Shown here in pieces: positions 9,201-19,600 of a stretch of DNA of 64,000 nucleotides. Where the stretch lies: contig NZ_JAEUGD010000066.1 of the NCBI RefSeq assembly GCF_016775155.1, positions 718,833-782,832 on the forward strand. The letters are read 5' to 3'. Both the position numbers and the translations under genes were made by a program. This stretch comes from Fulvivirga marina (GTDB lineage: Bacteria; Bacteroidota; Bacteroidia; Cytophagales; Cyclobacteriaceae). The notes beneath the pieces were generated by a model. That model searched no databases. It had not been told where the DNA came from and worked only from the letters and a program-made list of their open reading frames with translations. Position 1 is the stretch's first letter; each line of letters begins with the position of its first letter.

Positions 9201-12200
9201 ATCCCTAACTTTAGTCAAGAGATCAAGAAAACCAACCTGACCATTTACTCCGGTTCTAAAAGCTAATGTATTGACAAAAAAGCCGATCAAAGGCTCAATC
9301 TCTTCATCCTGCCTATTGGCAACAGGACTTCCTATACATATATCACCCTGCCTGGTATATCTATAAAGAAATACTTTAAAAGCAGCCAGTAAAGTCATAA
9401 AAAGTGTGGCATTATGCTGTTTGCCAATATTCGAAATTTGATCACTTAATGTGATTGACAGCCGTTTTGATACAAACCCACCCTTTGTACTTTGCATCGC
9501 CGGCCTCGTAAAGTCTGTAGGCAGGTTAAGAGGGGATACCCCTTTTAAAGCCTGCTCCCAAAAACCTAATTTCGATTCCAACACAGCACCTTTTAGGCTT
9601 TCCCGTTGCTTAATAGCATAGTCAGCGTATTGCATAGGTAGGGGCTTCAAATCTGGCGCTTTATTTTCCTTCCATGATTGATAGAACTGCACTAGCTCTC
9701 TCATAAAAATGGGTTGAGACCAACCGTCGAAAGAAATATGGTGAACAACAAGTATCAGAACATGCCCTCCTGTATCCAGGCTGATCAATTTAGCTCTAAG
9801 CATAGGATCACGAGCGAGATCAAACGGTTTTCTCACTTCTTCATGGATTGCCTCATTGAGTACCTCTTCGTTAGCTTCCCCATAACTTACCCCCCATGTT
9901 TGTGGCTTGAGAATTTGTTGGTATGGTTCGCCCTGATACTCTCTAAAAACTGTTCTTAGCACTTCGTGCCGGTTGACCAGTTCGCTATAGGCATATGCAA
10001 TTCCCTCCGCAGAAGTACCCTCTTCCAGCTTCATTACTATGGGTATATGATACTGCGTGCTTCCCTCGAGCTTATCAATAAACCAAAGTCGCTCCTGAGA
10101 AAACGATAATGGTATCTTTTCCGGTCTTTTGGCCTGAACTGCAACTACTTCCCTCTCAACTTTTTCAAGAGAATTAATATGACATTCCTGCTCTTTTATA
10201 GTAGGCTTCAAGAAGATATCTTTCACAGCTATTGTAACCTTCAACTGTGTTTTTATCCTTGAAATTAACCTGATAGCCAAGAGAGAATGTCCTCCGTGTT
10301 CAAAGAAGTTAGCATTTATACTGATGGACTGTTCATCTATTTTCAACAATTCGGACCAGATTTTTGCTAATACCTCCTGGACGTCATTTTCCGCAGCCTG
10401 AAAGGTGTTTTCAGATATCCTTTGAGGTTCAGGTAATTTTTTCTTATCAATTTTGCCACTTGGCAGCAAGGGAAGTTCTTCGATCCGTACATAGTAATCA
10501 GGAACCATATATGATGGTAGGTGTGCCTGCAGGTATTCACGGATATCACTGGTAAGTAATTCCTCTTCACTTACATAGTAACCGACCAGATACTGATTTT
10601 CACCCTCTCCTCTAAGTTGCACTATTCCTTCAGCAACACCTTCGAACTCCTTTAACCAGTGCGTGATCTCTCCCAACTCAATACGATAGCCTCGTAGCTT
10701 AACCTGCTCATCTATACGACCTAAATATTCCAGGTTCCCATCAGGAAGCCAACGAACCAAATCTCCAGTCTTGTATAGCCTGCTTTCTGATTCTCCATCG
10801 TATGGATTATCTACAAACTTCTCTGAGGTCAATTCGGGGTTGTTGTAGTATCCTCGTGCTAAGGCTATTCCTCCAAGACATAGCTCTCCGGGTACTCCTA
10901 AACCTGCCAGTTGATTGGCTGTGTCTAAAACATAGGCTTTTACACCTCTCAAGGGTTTTCCTATCGGAACACTTCGAAGGCCTTCATACGAAGATGTTGA
11001 ATAACCTGTAGCATAGATCGTAGCCTCCGTTGGACCATACAGGTTCTCTAAACGTGTAGATAAACCCAGTCTGTTAAAATAATCAACTGTATTACGGGCC
11101 AGTGGCTCCCCGGCTGAAATGATGTAACGCAACGACTCAAGGCCTGTACTTCCTTTCCTTCCTACTTCTTCCAAAAACAGCCCCAACATGGAGGGTACGA
11201 AGTTTACATGACTCACCCGATATCGAACAAGGGCGTCTTTTATCACTATAGGATCTGACTCGTCTCCCTGAGGAAGTATAGCCAACGATCCTCCGGATAC
11301 AAACCAGCCAAACAGTTCAGAGCAGCTCACATCAAAGACCACATTGGTCTTGAGAAGATAACTATCTCCGGCCTCCAGAGGGTATTGATCCTGCATGGTT
11401 TCTATGAGGTTGGCTAGAGACCTATGCTCAACCATCACTCCTTTAGGGGTACCCGTTGACCCTGAAGTGTAAATGATGTAAGCCAAATCTTCTATACCTG
11501 ACTCATGAGCCGGTTTTTCATCCTCGGATGTTGAAGATTCAGACATTAAATGCTGGTAATCAAGTACCGTAACTGCCTCAAAACCGTCATAGAAACTGCC
11601 AGTGGTTTTATCAGCTACAAGGTATTGAGCCCCGGTATGATCAAGGATGTACGCCCGGCGTGAATCCGGCTGGGTCCAATCTATGGGAAGATAGGCACAT
11701 CCTGCTTTGAGTATCCCGAAAATGGTTATTATCAAATCTGATGAACGCTCCATGCTCACCCCTACTATGTCACCAGGACGGACACCTCTGGCATGAAGCT
11801 GATGACTCAAGGCATTGGATCGTACCTGCAAATCCTTATATGTGATCTCTTCATCTCTTTCATATAAGGCCACATGATCCGGTGTAAGTAAGGCCTGACG
11901 ATCAAACTTTTCCATTACCGTTTCATGGATCTCTGGTAAGGGCTGTGCATTATAATGAATGGATTGTAATGACTCCTGCTCTTCAGAATTCATCAGGCTC
12001 AGTGAGCTCAACTTCGCTTCTGGATCAGCTACAATTTGCTCCAAAAGAGTGATGTATTGACCTAAAAACTGTTCCATTGTCTCCTTCAAAAACAGATCGG
12101 TACAGTAGGTTACCCCTACTTTCAAACCTTGGTCAGGACTTTCGACTATGGAAAGGGTAATATCAAATTTTGATTCAGTTACAAAGGAAACTTCATGGTC

Positions 12201-15200
12201 AGGTGTAACTGAATTTTGTTTATTGATCTGATGCAGGAACATTACCTGAAAAACAGGATTCCTACTCATGTCACGCGACTTCTCGACACGCTCCACTATT
12301 TTTTCAAATGGCACATCCTGATGCTCGTAGGCTGACAGGGTTGTGCTCTTGATGTGTTGAAGAAGCTCTACAAATGTAACTTCATCATCTATTTTGTTTC
12401 TAAGTACAAGTGTATTGACAAAAAAACCGATTAGTGGCTCTATTTCTTTATGTCCTCTGTTAGCAACGGGTGTACCAACAACAATGTCATCCTGTCCGGA
12501 ATAGCGGCTAAGCAATAGCTGAAAAGCACTTAACATAGTCATAAACAATGTCGCTCCGTTCTTTTCGGACAAAGATTTAATTTCAGACAAACGCTCTTTG
12601 GGCAAGCTCCTCAATATTGACCTTCCTGCTGTACTAATGGCTGCTGGCCTTGGCAAGTCTGTAGGGAAAGCAAGTGTCTGAAGCCCTTTAAGCTTCTCCT
12701 CCCAATATTGCAATTTAGCAGACAACAACTGGCCCTTAAAGTAAGATTGTTGCCAAACTGCATAATCCGCATACTGAATTGTTAGATTGCTTAATTCAGG
12801 TTCTTTTTTCTGCACCCATGACTGGTAGAATTCCTGCATCTCATTTTCAAATATCGGGTGCGACCAACCATCTGAAGCAATATGATGAGTTACGACGAGC
12901 AGCAAGAAACCCTTGTCAGTTTCCAGCAATTCCCCTCTTATAGGAATTTCCATGGAAAGGTCGAAAGGCCTCTTTTTAAAACCTTCCATATAAGTGGATA
13001 ACTCCTCTCCTGGTAAATTAACTTTATCCAGCTTCCAGTCTTGCTCCGGTAATACATACTGGAACGGCACACCATCCTGCTCTTTATAGATAGTGCGTAA
13101 TATCTCATGGCGATTAATCACCGAGCGATATGCATGAGCCACACCATCAGAATCCGCTTTACTCCCCAAAGGGAAAGTTGATGAAATATGATATTGTGTG
13201 CTACCTTCCAGCTTATCAATGAACCATAGCCTTTCTTGGGCAAAGGAAAGAGGCAATACCCCATCCCGTTCTGCAGGTTCTATACCTACGGTCTCCTTCT
13301 TCTCCAAAAGATCAATATGCGCGGCAAGGTCTCGTATATTAGGGTTTAAAAAGACATCCTTTACTGTAAGTTCAATAGACAGGTTATGGACAATTTGAGA
13401 CACCAAACGTGTCGCAAGTAATGAATGCCCCCCCATTACAAAGAAGTCATCATCAATACCTATATTGCATTCTTCGACTTTCAAAAGCTCCGCCCAAATA
13501 GGTACCAAGGCTTTTTCCGTTATCGAAACTGGTGCTGCATATGCCTCTGCTCCGGATATTTTGGGCACAGGCAGTTTCGATTTATCAATTTTTCCATTCT
13601 CAGTTAATGGGAAACGATCAATCTCAACAATTGCAGCCGGCATCATATACCTTGGCAACCTCTCCATGAGATAATCACGAGTCTCATTATCGGTGTAGAT
13701 ATCCGTAGGTACTACATATGCTGCAATTCTTTTATCCCCTGGAATATCTTCTCTAACCATTACCATGCATTGATCAACCCCTGGAGCCATCTGAAGTATG
13801 GCCTGAACCTCTCCAAGCTCAACCCGGAAACCTCTTATACTTATCTGATCGTCCTGTCTTCCTGCAAAGAATATATCCCCGTTTTCATCCCAGGAGGCCC
13901 GGTCTCCAGTTTTATATATTTTACTTCCACCCCATACCAGTGGATTATCCAGAAATGCTTTTTCAGTAAGTTCTTCATTATTTAAATAGCCAGAGGCCAG
14001 TTGCTCTCCTCCCAGGTAAAGATCTCCTTCAACTCCTCCAGGAACAACATTCATGTGCTGATCAAGAATAATAGCATAGGTGTTGTTAATCGGTCTACCA
14101 ATTGCAGGGGCCTGCTTTTCATCACTTTGAGTGAGTAGATGTGCGGTTGACACCACCGTATTTTCAGTGGGGCCATAATTATTATGCAGTGCATAAGCCA
14201 GCCCTGATACATCAAGAGCAGGTAAAGCATCTCCGCCCGTTAGCAGGTGCTTCAGGCTCATAGGCCTTTCTTTTGTATATTTCACAAAGTCTGGCACCAG
14301 AGCTGTAGGAAGAAAGCAGTGTGTAATTTGTTTAGACTCAAATACATTAACCAAGTCAATCACTGATAGCGTTGTATTATCATCTATAATATGTAATGTG
14401 CCTCCTGTAAGCAGGTATGGCCAAATCTCCCAGGCAGATGCATCAAAACCAACACCCGCCACCACGGTTGAGTGGCTGTGTTCATTATTTCCGAATCTTT
14501 CCTTATGCCAATGAATAAGATTTAACAGGGACTTTTCCCTGATCATCACACCTTTTGGCCTGCCTGTAGAACCTGAAGTATAAATTACATATGCCAATTG
14601 ATCAGGTTTCCGTAATGCCACGGAATAGCTGCATGGTGCAGGTCTCAAATCTGTCTGAAAAAGCTCTATATCAAACGACTCAAAAAACTTTGTGGTACTA
14701 TCGTTAACAACGGCATAGTTGGCTCCCAGATCATTAAGTACCCATTCTATACGACTGGATGGGTGGTTAGGGTCAAGGGGAATATATGTTCCTCCGGCTT
14801 TGGTAACTGCCAATATACTTACAATAAGAGTTAATGACCTGCTCTGACAAATGACCACATAATCATTGCTTTTTACTCCTGCCTCACTCAGTGATTTGGC
14901 CAGGTAGTCTGAAGCTACATCCACCTCACGGTATGTCATCGATTCCTTTTCGGAGACAATCGCCACTTTATCAGGATGCTTTTTTACCTGTTTCGCAAAC
15001 ATGTCCAAAAGCCCTGCTCCGCCTAACTCTTGAGTTGGCCCTTTCGACCACTTCATTAACTTATGTTCTTCGGTCTCCCCTACCATCCTGAGCCTGTGAA
15101 TAGGCGCTTCAGGGCTCTCCAATGCAGAGATAATAAGTTGTGCAAAATGTGCCAGCAGGCTCTTCATGGTTTTCTCACTAAAAAGATCCGTGCAGTAATT

Positions 15201-16616
15201 AGCACTTAACCTCAGACCTTTTTCATCATTAACTACCGACATCGTTAGATCGAACTTGCTGCTATCTGACGACTGCGAGATAACCTGTATAGGGCCAGAT
15301 TCCTGAACCTGATCACGGCTAAGGCTGCCTTTATTGGCTTCCTGAAAAACAAACAATATTTGAACAAGCGGATTTCTACTAATATCACGCGAAACACCAA
15401 GCCGCTCTATGATCTTCTCAAATGGTAATTCCTGATGCTCATATGCCTCCAATAAGGTAGCCTTGACATGGGCAAGCAACTGTAAGAAGCTCATACCTTC
15501 ACCCAGATTACACCTTATAGCCAGGGTATTAACAAAAAATCCAATGAGTGACGCTAGTTCTTCCTTAGACCGATTGGCTACAGGTGTTCCTATGCAGATG
15601 TCTTTTTTTCCTGTATACCTGCTTAACAATACGCTAAATGCAGCAAAAAGCACCATAAACTGAGTCACTCCTTCTTTAGCAGAAAACTGCCTTAATGCGT
15701 CTCGGTATTTATCTGGCATAGGGAGGGTTACTGTTCTACCTTTTGTGCTTTGAATAGGTGGTCGAGGATAATCAGTTTTCAAGCTGAGAGGAGATAACCC
15801 CTTTAATCGCTCCTCCCAAAAAAGCATGGTATTCTCTAATACATCGCCTTGCATAAAGGTCCTCTGCCACATGGCATAGTCCGCATACTGAACAGACAAT
15901 GGTGGAAGTCCTGTTGTATCTCCACTAATCCATTTCCCATAATATGTTTTTAACTCTTGAATAAATATCGGTTGCGACCATCCATCAAAAGCGATGTGGT
16001 GCACAACCAGCACAAGCACCTTATGGTCAGATGGTAACTTGATCAACTCTGCTCTAAGCATGCAGTCATTGGAAAGATCAAAGGGCTTCTTACTAACATT
16101 ATAAATATGCTTTTGAAGATCCTCTTCGGATGACTCGCTAACTGTACAAGGCCAACTGCCCTGCGGTAAGATTTCCTGGTATGGCCCCTGCCCGTCCTCC
16201 TTATAAATTGTGCGAAGGGTTTCATGCCTATTGATTAGCTCATTAACAGCATATTTCACGCCTTCCTCCTCAATCCCAGGGGCTAATTTTAAAATAGTAG
16301 GGATATGATAATGCGAACTTCCCTCCAAACGGTCAATAAACCACAGCCTCTCCTGAGAAAATGACAGAGGTATCCTTAATACCTCCTGCCTGTCAAAAGG
16401 GGTGATGGGATTATCCTGAGGCTTAACAATATCAGCAGATTGCTTTTTTAAAAATTCTTTGATCTCTTCTTTATGTGATCTTAACTGAGCTAAAAAAGAT
16501 TCATCTGCTACCGTATCATTTTTTAGTGTGTATTTTAGTTTATCCCCCTCAAGAAAGAGTGCAATATTCTTCTCATTGGCTTCGATAAGAAGCCCTACAA
16601 TTTCTTTCCTACTCAT
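6213..16616 (-). CDS. Three-module NRPS with terminal thioesterase (C-A-PCP x3-TE)
   Basis: The final assembly-line protein, 3467 residues. Order: TubC-like docking domain (1-55); C1 (HHIAFDGWS near 204); A1 (A3 motif near 675); PCP1 (GGHSLLAT near 1062); C2 (HHIASDGWS near 1242); A2 (near 1714); PCP2 (near 2105); C3 (HHISFDGWS near 2287); A3 (near 2760); PCP3 (near 3147); thioesterase (3200-3467, GGYSFGGS near 3280). All C domains keep HHxxxDG and all PCPs keep the phosphopantetheine Ser. By eye the A1 pocket reads D-A-W-F-L-G-N-V-V, the classical leucine code. A2 (D-V-S-N-I-A-L-I-Y) is nearly identical to the A domain of the NRPS at 19998-23387. A3 (D-V-L-G-C-G-H-I-D) is unassigned. There is no epimerization domain. 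The thioesterase should hydrolyse or macrocyclise the finished chain. The gene begins 8 bp after the preceding stop. Confidence 0.96.
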   Translation of the reverse strand: MSRKEIVGLLIEANEKNIALFLEGDKLKYTLKNDTVADESFLAQLRSHKEEIKEFLKKQSADIVKPQDNPITPFDRQEVLRIPLSFSQERLWFIDRLEGSSHYHIPTILKLAPGIEEEGVKYAVNELINRHETLRTIYKEDGQGPYQEILPQGSWPCTVSESSEEDLQKHIYNVSKKPFDLSNDCMLRAELIKLPSDHKVLVLVVHHIAFDGWSQPIFIQELKTYYGKWISGDTTGLPPLSVQYADYAMWQRTFMQGDVLENTMLFWEERLKGLSPLSLKTDYPRPPIQSTKGRTVTLPMPDKYRDALRQFSAKEGVTQFMVLFAAFSVLLSRYTGKKDICIGTPVANRSKEELASLIGFFVNTLAIRCNLGEGMSFLQLLAHVKATLLEAYEHQELPFEKIIERLGVSRDISRNPLVQILFVFQEANKGSLSRDQVQESGPIQVISQSSDSSKFDLTMSVVNDEKGLRLSANYCTDLFSEKTMKSLLAHFAQLIISALESPEAPIHRLRMVGETEEHKLMKWSKGPTQELGGAGLLDMFAKQVKKHPDKVAIVSEKESMTYREVDVASDYLAKSLSEAGVKSNDYVVICQSRSLTLIVSILAVTKAGGTYIPLDPNHPSSRIEWVLNDLGANYAVVNDSTTKFFESFDIELFQTDLRPAPCSYSVALRKPDQLAYVIYTSGSTGRPKGVMIREKSLLNLIHWHKERFGNNEHSHSTVVAGVGFDASAWEIWPYLLTGGTLHIIDDNTTLSVIDLVNVFESKQITHCFLPTALVPDFVKYTKERPMSLKHLLTGGDALPALDVSGLAYALHNNYGPTENTVVSTAHLLTQSDEKQAPAIGRPINNTYAIILDQHMNVVPGGVEGDLYLGGEQLASGYLNNEELTEKAFLDNPLVWGGSKIYKTGDRASWDENGDIFFAGRQDDQISIRGFRVELGEVQAILQMAPGVDQCMVMVREDIPGDKRIAAYVVPTDIYTDNETRDYLMERLPRYMMPAAIVEIDRFPLTENGKIDKSKLPVPKISGAEAYAAPVSITEKALVPIWAELLKVEECNIGIDDDFFVMGGHSLLATRLVSQIVHNLSIELTVKDVFLNPNIRDLAAHIDLLEKKETVGIEPAERDGVLPLSFAQERLWFIDKLEGSTQYHISSTFPLGSKADSDGVAHAYRSVINRHEILRTIYKEQDGVPFQYVLPEQDWKLDKVNLPGEELSTYMEGFKKRPFDLSMEIPIRGELLETDKGFLLLVVTHHIASDGWSHPIFENEMQEFYQSWVQKKEPELSNLTIQYADYAVWQQSYFKGQLLSAKLQYWEEKLKGLQTLAFPTDLPRPAAISTAGRSILRSLPKERLSEIKSLSEKNGATLFMTMLSAFQLLLSRYSGQDDIVVGTPVANRGHKEIEPLIGFFVNTLVLRNKIDDEVTFVELLQHIKSTTLSAYEHQDVPFEKIVERVEKSRDMSRNPVFQVMFLHQINKQNSVTPDHEVSFVTESKFDITLSIVESPDQGLKVGVTYCTDLFLKETMEQFLGQYITLLEQIVADPEAKLSSLSLMNSEEQESLQSIHYNAQPLPEIHETVMEKFDRQALLTPDHVALYERDEEITYKDLQVRSNALSHQLHARGVRPGDIVGVSMERSSDLIITIFGILKAGCAYLPIDWTQPDSRRAYILDHTGAQYLVADKTTGSFYDGFEAVTVLDYQHLMSESSTSEDEKPAHESGIEDLAYIIYTSGSTGTPKGVMVEHRSLANLIETMQDQYPLEAGDSYLLKTNVVFDVSCSELFGWFVSGGSLAILPQGDESDPIVIKDALVRYRVSHVNFVPSMLGLFLEEVGRKGSTGLESLRYIISAGEPLARNTVDYFNRLGLSTRLENLYGPTEATIYATGYSTSSYEGLRSVPIGKPLRGVKAYVLDTANQLAGLGVPGELCLGGIALARGYYNNPELTSEKFVDNPYDGESESRLYKTGDLVRWLPDGNLEYLGRIDEQVKLRGYRIELGEITHWLKEFEGVAEGIVQLRGEGENQYLVGYYVSEEELLTSDIREYLQAHLPSYMVPDYYVRIEELPLLPSGKIDKKKLPEPQRISENTFQAAENDVQEVLAKIWSELLKIDEQSISINANFFEHGGHSLLAIRLISRIKTQLKVTIAVKDIFLKPTIKEQECHINSLEKVEREVVAVQAKRPEKIPLSFSQERLWFIDKLEGSTQYHIPIVMKLEEGTSAEGIAYAYSELVNRHEVLRTVFREYQGEPYQQILKPQTWGVSYGEANEEVLNEAIHEEVRKPFDLARDPMLRAKLISLDTGGHVLILVVHHISFDGWSQPIFMRELVQFYQSWKENKAPDLKPLPMQYADYAIKQRESLKGAVLESKLGFWEQALKGVSPLNLPTDFTRPAMQSTKGGFVSKRLSITLSDQISNIGKQHNATLFMTLLAAFKVFLYRYTRQGDICIGSPVANRQDEEIEPLIGFFVNTLAFRTGVNGQVGFLDLLTKVRDTTLLAYDHQDIPFEKIVERVEKHRDTSRHPVFQVMFSLINSATDQSVKKSSAIQSIGVSRENSLFDLSLIAAESPEGLQLTLEYCSDLFEEGTALRMLEQLETLLEAISNTPEKPVGELSLLPRKEQDRILNEFNPHPIRETRGHTFLEMFDQQVKNYPESIACRFESEGINYKSVDNASSNLASELRNRGIVSGDMVVISMQRSVDMIIGILGILKVGGVYVPVDQKYPDERVQYILKDTQAKIFLTDQYREAVDEADQIIIGELNLSEKETVWGNLTGVTPEDTAYVIYTSGTTGNPKGVMITHASLASRLEEEMKLLSFSRNDAACLSTNFVFDVSVLEIFLTLYAGGTLVIPSEEQVQDFALLASLIGRERVTVLQGTPSQLAGLIEYFTDEQDLSQLRQICIGGESLNSTIIRQIKSVLPNAQINNHYGPTETTIDAVCLQNVETFKRNVIGFPLPGVYAYVMGGNMDLMPVGISGELYLGGVGVALGYLNQPELTREKFVDNPFVDGDRLYKTGDIVRWLADGSLEYLGRADTQVKIRGFRIELGEIEVALQDMHGISQCVIDVYEKVVGDPSLVAYIVPSQNYDESEILLQLKKQLPVYMLPAHFITLDHIPLTINGKVDRKALPKPELTDKNDYVPPQNKLQQLLVDVWAELLSIDSEKVSIDDNFFQLGGHSLLAVRLMARLKKVLYVQMPIAALFECPDIRSLALKIEMVMEGQSQEQASTLIPINKSGTKRPIYLVHGGGGSPMVFYPLASKLGKDQPVYAFQAQGFEGLDKALETVEEMAAQYLEELLKQPHDGSFIIGGYSFGGSIAYEMALRLVQMGYKVEHLILFDAMAPYVKQQNPFKSEDELLHGIAEVFGLMYGETISLKVEDLVGLDPHRKFDKIHSSVLDCGIEVSVNQLKGFITVYRANLFCEYYPEINAKPNFQITHFKAKQMTFWQKDNESEFDWKGFTTGKVVEHTLETSHWTLLNTAGAARIREELDITL
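10432..12080. repeat. Duplicated A-domain block, copy 1
   Basis: This block aligns without gaps to 20311-21959 at a constant offset of 9879 bases. It covers the end of a C domain and the whole second A domain of the three-module NRPS. The two encoded stretches differ at about 20 of roughly 545 residues by eye, and long DNA runs are identical. Similarity drops at both ends, where the flanking C and PCP domains diverge. This indicates recent duplication or gene conversion of the A domain alone. Confidence 0.9.
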
Positions 16617-16624
16617 TTAACCTA

Positions 16625-19600
16625 TTATAAGTCGTATACTTTTTCTTCTGATTTGTGATCTTGTGATGATGTTGAAATACTTATCAACTTGCCCAGCTCC
16701 ACTATGGATGAAAAGTTAAAAAGTTGTTGTAACGATAACTGTATACCAAATGCTTTTTCAATTTGATAGGCCAGTCTAATAACCAAAAGTGAGTGACCTC
16801 CAAGCTCGAAAAAGGTCTTCTTCACATCAATATTTTCCTTGGGCATTCCGAGTAAACCATGCCAAATCTCCACCAGCTTTTCTTCTGTTTCATTAGCAGG
16901 CCTGTTCAAGGCAACTACCAAATCGAGTGTTGCTGTAGTAAGTTCCTTTTTGTTGATTTTCCCATTGCTATCCAAAGGAAGTTTTTCCAACGGCACAATG
17001 AATGCAGGTACCATATAGTCCGGCAGGCTTTTCCTTAGCGATATGAGCAGTTGATCCTCATTATAATGAGATGAAGGGACTACATAGGCAACCAGATTCT
17101 TTTGTGACGCTACTTCCTGCAAAATAACCTTACAGGCAATCACCTGTTCTGTTCCCATGATATGCGACTCAATTTCGCCTGGCTCTATGCGGTAACCTCT
17201 AAGTTTAATCTGATCATCTTTTCTTCCCATAAAGAGCAGATCTCCCTGTGAAGTCCATTTCACTAAATCTCCTGTTTTGTACCAGGTTTCTTCCTTATTT
17301 CCTGTTACAGGGTTGCTAACGAAGCTTTCTCTTGTTTTATCTTGTTGCAAATAACCCTTGGCCACCGGGATACCACCTATATACAATTCTCCTGAAACAC
17401 CTACTGGTACAAGTTGCCCTCCTTCACTAACCACCATGACCCTGGCGTTAGTTATCGGCTTTCCGATTGGAATGATTTTATTATTTGTTTCTTTAACTTC
17501 ATGAAATACACAACCAATACTTGCCTCCGTCGGCCCATAAAGGTTAGTTATTCTCACATCAGGGTAGATCTTCTTAAATTGGTTAACTGCTTCTACCTGT
17601 ATCTCTTCCCCTCCAATTACGATTTCCTTCAAGCTTTTCAGATCATCGCTTACTCCTTGTTCCATCATTTCATGCACTATCTCACTAAATAATGCGGGCA
17701 CAAAATCAGTCATGGTAATATTAAACCCTGAAACGATTTCTTTGAAATATTTCGCCGAAAGCAATTGATCTTCTGAAGGAATCACTGTTTGCCCCTCGTT
17801 CATTAATGGCCAGAAAATCTGCCACACTGAACTATCAAAGATATGCTGTGTGGTACGCAGCACTGATCTAGCAGCGTCCTTACCAAAATACTCATTCATC
17901 CAGTAAAGCCTGTTCATTACTCCTCCGTGTGTAACAACCACTCCTTTAGGCCTGCCTGTGGTTCCTGAAGTATGAAACACATACATCGCGTCCTCTTGTT
18001 TTGCCGGAAAAGATATATCTTTTTCACTATCATTCAACTGGTCTATATCAACCAAAAGCAGTTGATCGGATACTAACTCACTTTCCCTTAGCCCCTTGGT
18101 ATTAGTCAGTATAACCTTAGCCTTTAAGGATTCTATGATTTCATCCAACCTGGTTGTGGGCCAATGAATACTCAATGGAGCAAAAGCAGCTCCACATTTC
18201 AATACTGCCAAGGCTGAAACCACATAATCCAGACCTCGAGACATAACCACAGGAATATAATCATTCGGCTCTATCCCGCGTTCCAATAGCTGTCTGGCCA
18301 GTGTATTAGCTTTGCTATTCAACTCACCATAACTCAACTGTTGATCTTTATAACATGCCGCTATTTTCTCAGGAGACTGCCTGGAGGTAGCTTGAACTAT
18401 TTCATGTACATTTTCAAAACCATATTCACTCCTCTCATACCTATGTAAAACATTTTGCTCTTCCTGAGTAAGCATACTGATTTGATCTATACACAGTGTA
18501 GGTTCCTTTACCACATTTTTGAGAATGTTTTTATAATGATTCATCATTCTCTTCATGGTCTCCTCCTTAAAGAGGTCATCGCAATAGGTGATATACACCC
18601 TCAATCCATGGGCCGTGCTGGTAATTGTAAAAGTCAGGTCAAATTTGGACGTATGCTGTCCGACAGACTCCCAAGCCAACTGGATGTCTGACAGCCCTTT
18701 TGATTCGCCTTCGGGAGTGTTTTGAAAAACAAAGAGTGTTTGAATAAGTGTACTCCTGCTAATATCCCTTTTGCTCTCAACACGTTCTATAATTTTCTCT
18801 ATAGGTACATCCTGACGTTGAAATGCCTCCAGCGATGTATTCCTAACCTGTTTCAATAGTTCCTGAAAGGTATCAGTTCCTTTAAATTTACTTCTGAGTG
18901 CAACAGTATTAAGGAAAAAACCAATTAGGGACTCCGTTTCCTTGTGCAGCCTGTTGGCAATGGGGCTACCAATTACAATATCGTATTGTCCGGTATATTT
19001 ATGCAGCAACACACTTAGCGCTGTAAGTAAAAACATGTACTGTGTGGTTTCACTTCTGGCACAAAGGTCATTGATGGATTGGCTTATTTCTACAGGAACC
19101 ATGCCACTATGCAAAGCTCCGCTTGAACTTTTTACGGTTGGTCGTGGGAAATCAGTGGGTAAATTAAGGGGTTCGTAGCCGGTTAGTTTATTTTCCCAAT
19201 AGCTTAATTTACTATCAAGGGTATTGTTTTCAAGTTGTTTCCTTTGCCAGCAGGCATAGTCTGCATACTGAAGTTCCAAATCCTTTAAATTGGATTGTCG
19301 TTTTTCAACTCTTGACTGATAAAGTTCCATCAATTCTTCATAAAAAATGGGAATGGACCAACCATCAGATGAAATGTGGTGCATTACAATGATGAAGTAA
19401 TGACTTTCTTCCGTTACCGTGATCAGGGTAGCTCGCAAGGAGATATCTTCCGACAGGTCAAATGGCTTCTTAGTTTCCTCTGCTGCCAGATTCATAATTT
19501 CCTCATGGGACTTATCTGGTAAACTCAGTCGGGTTATCGACCATTCTGGCATTTGGTCAAGGATCACCTGGTATGGATTCCCTTCCTCCTCTTTGTACAC

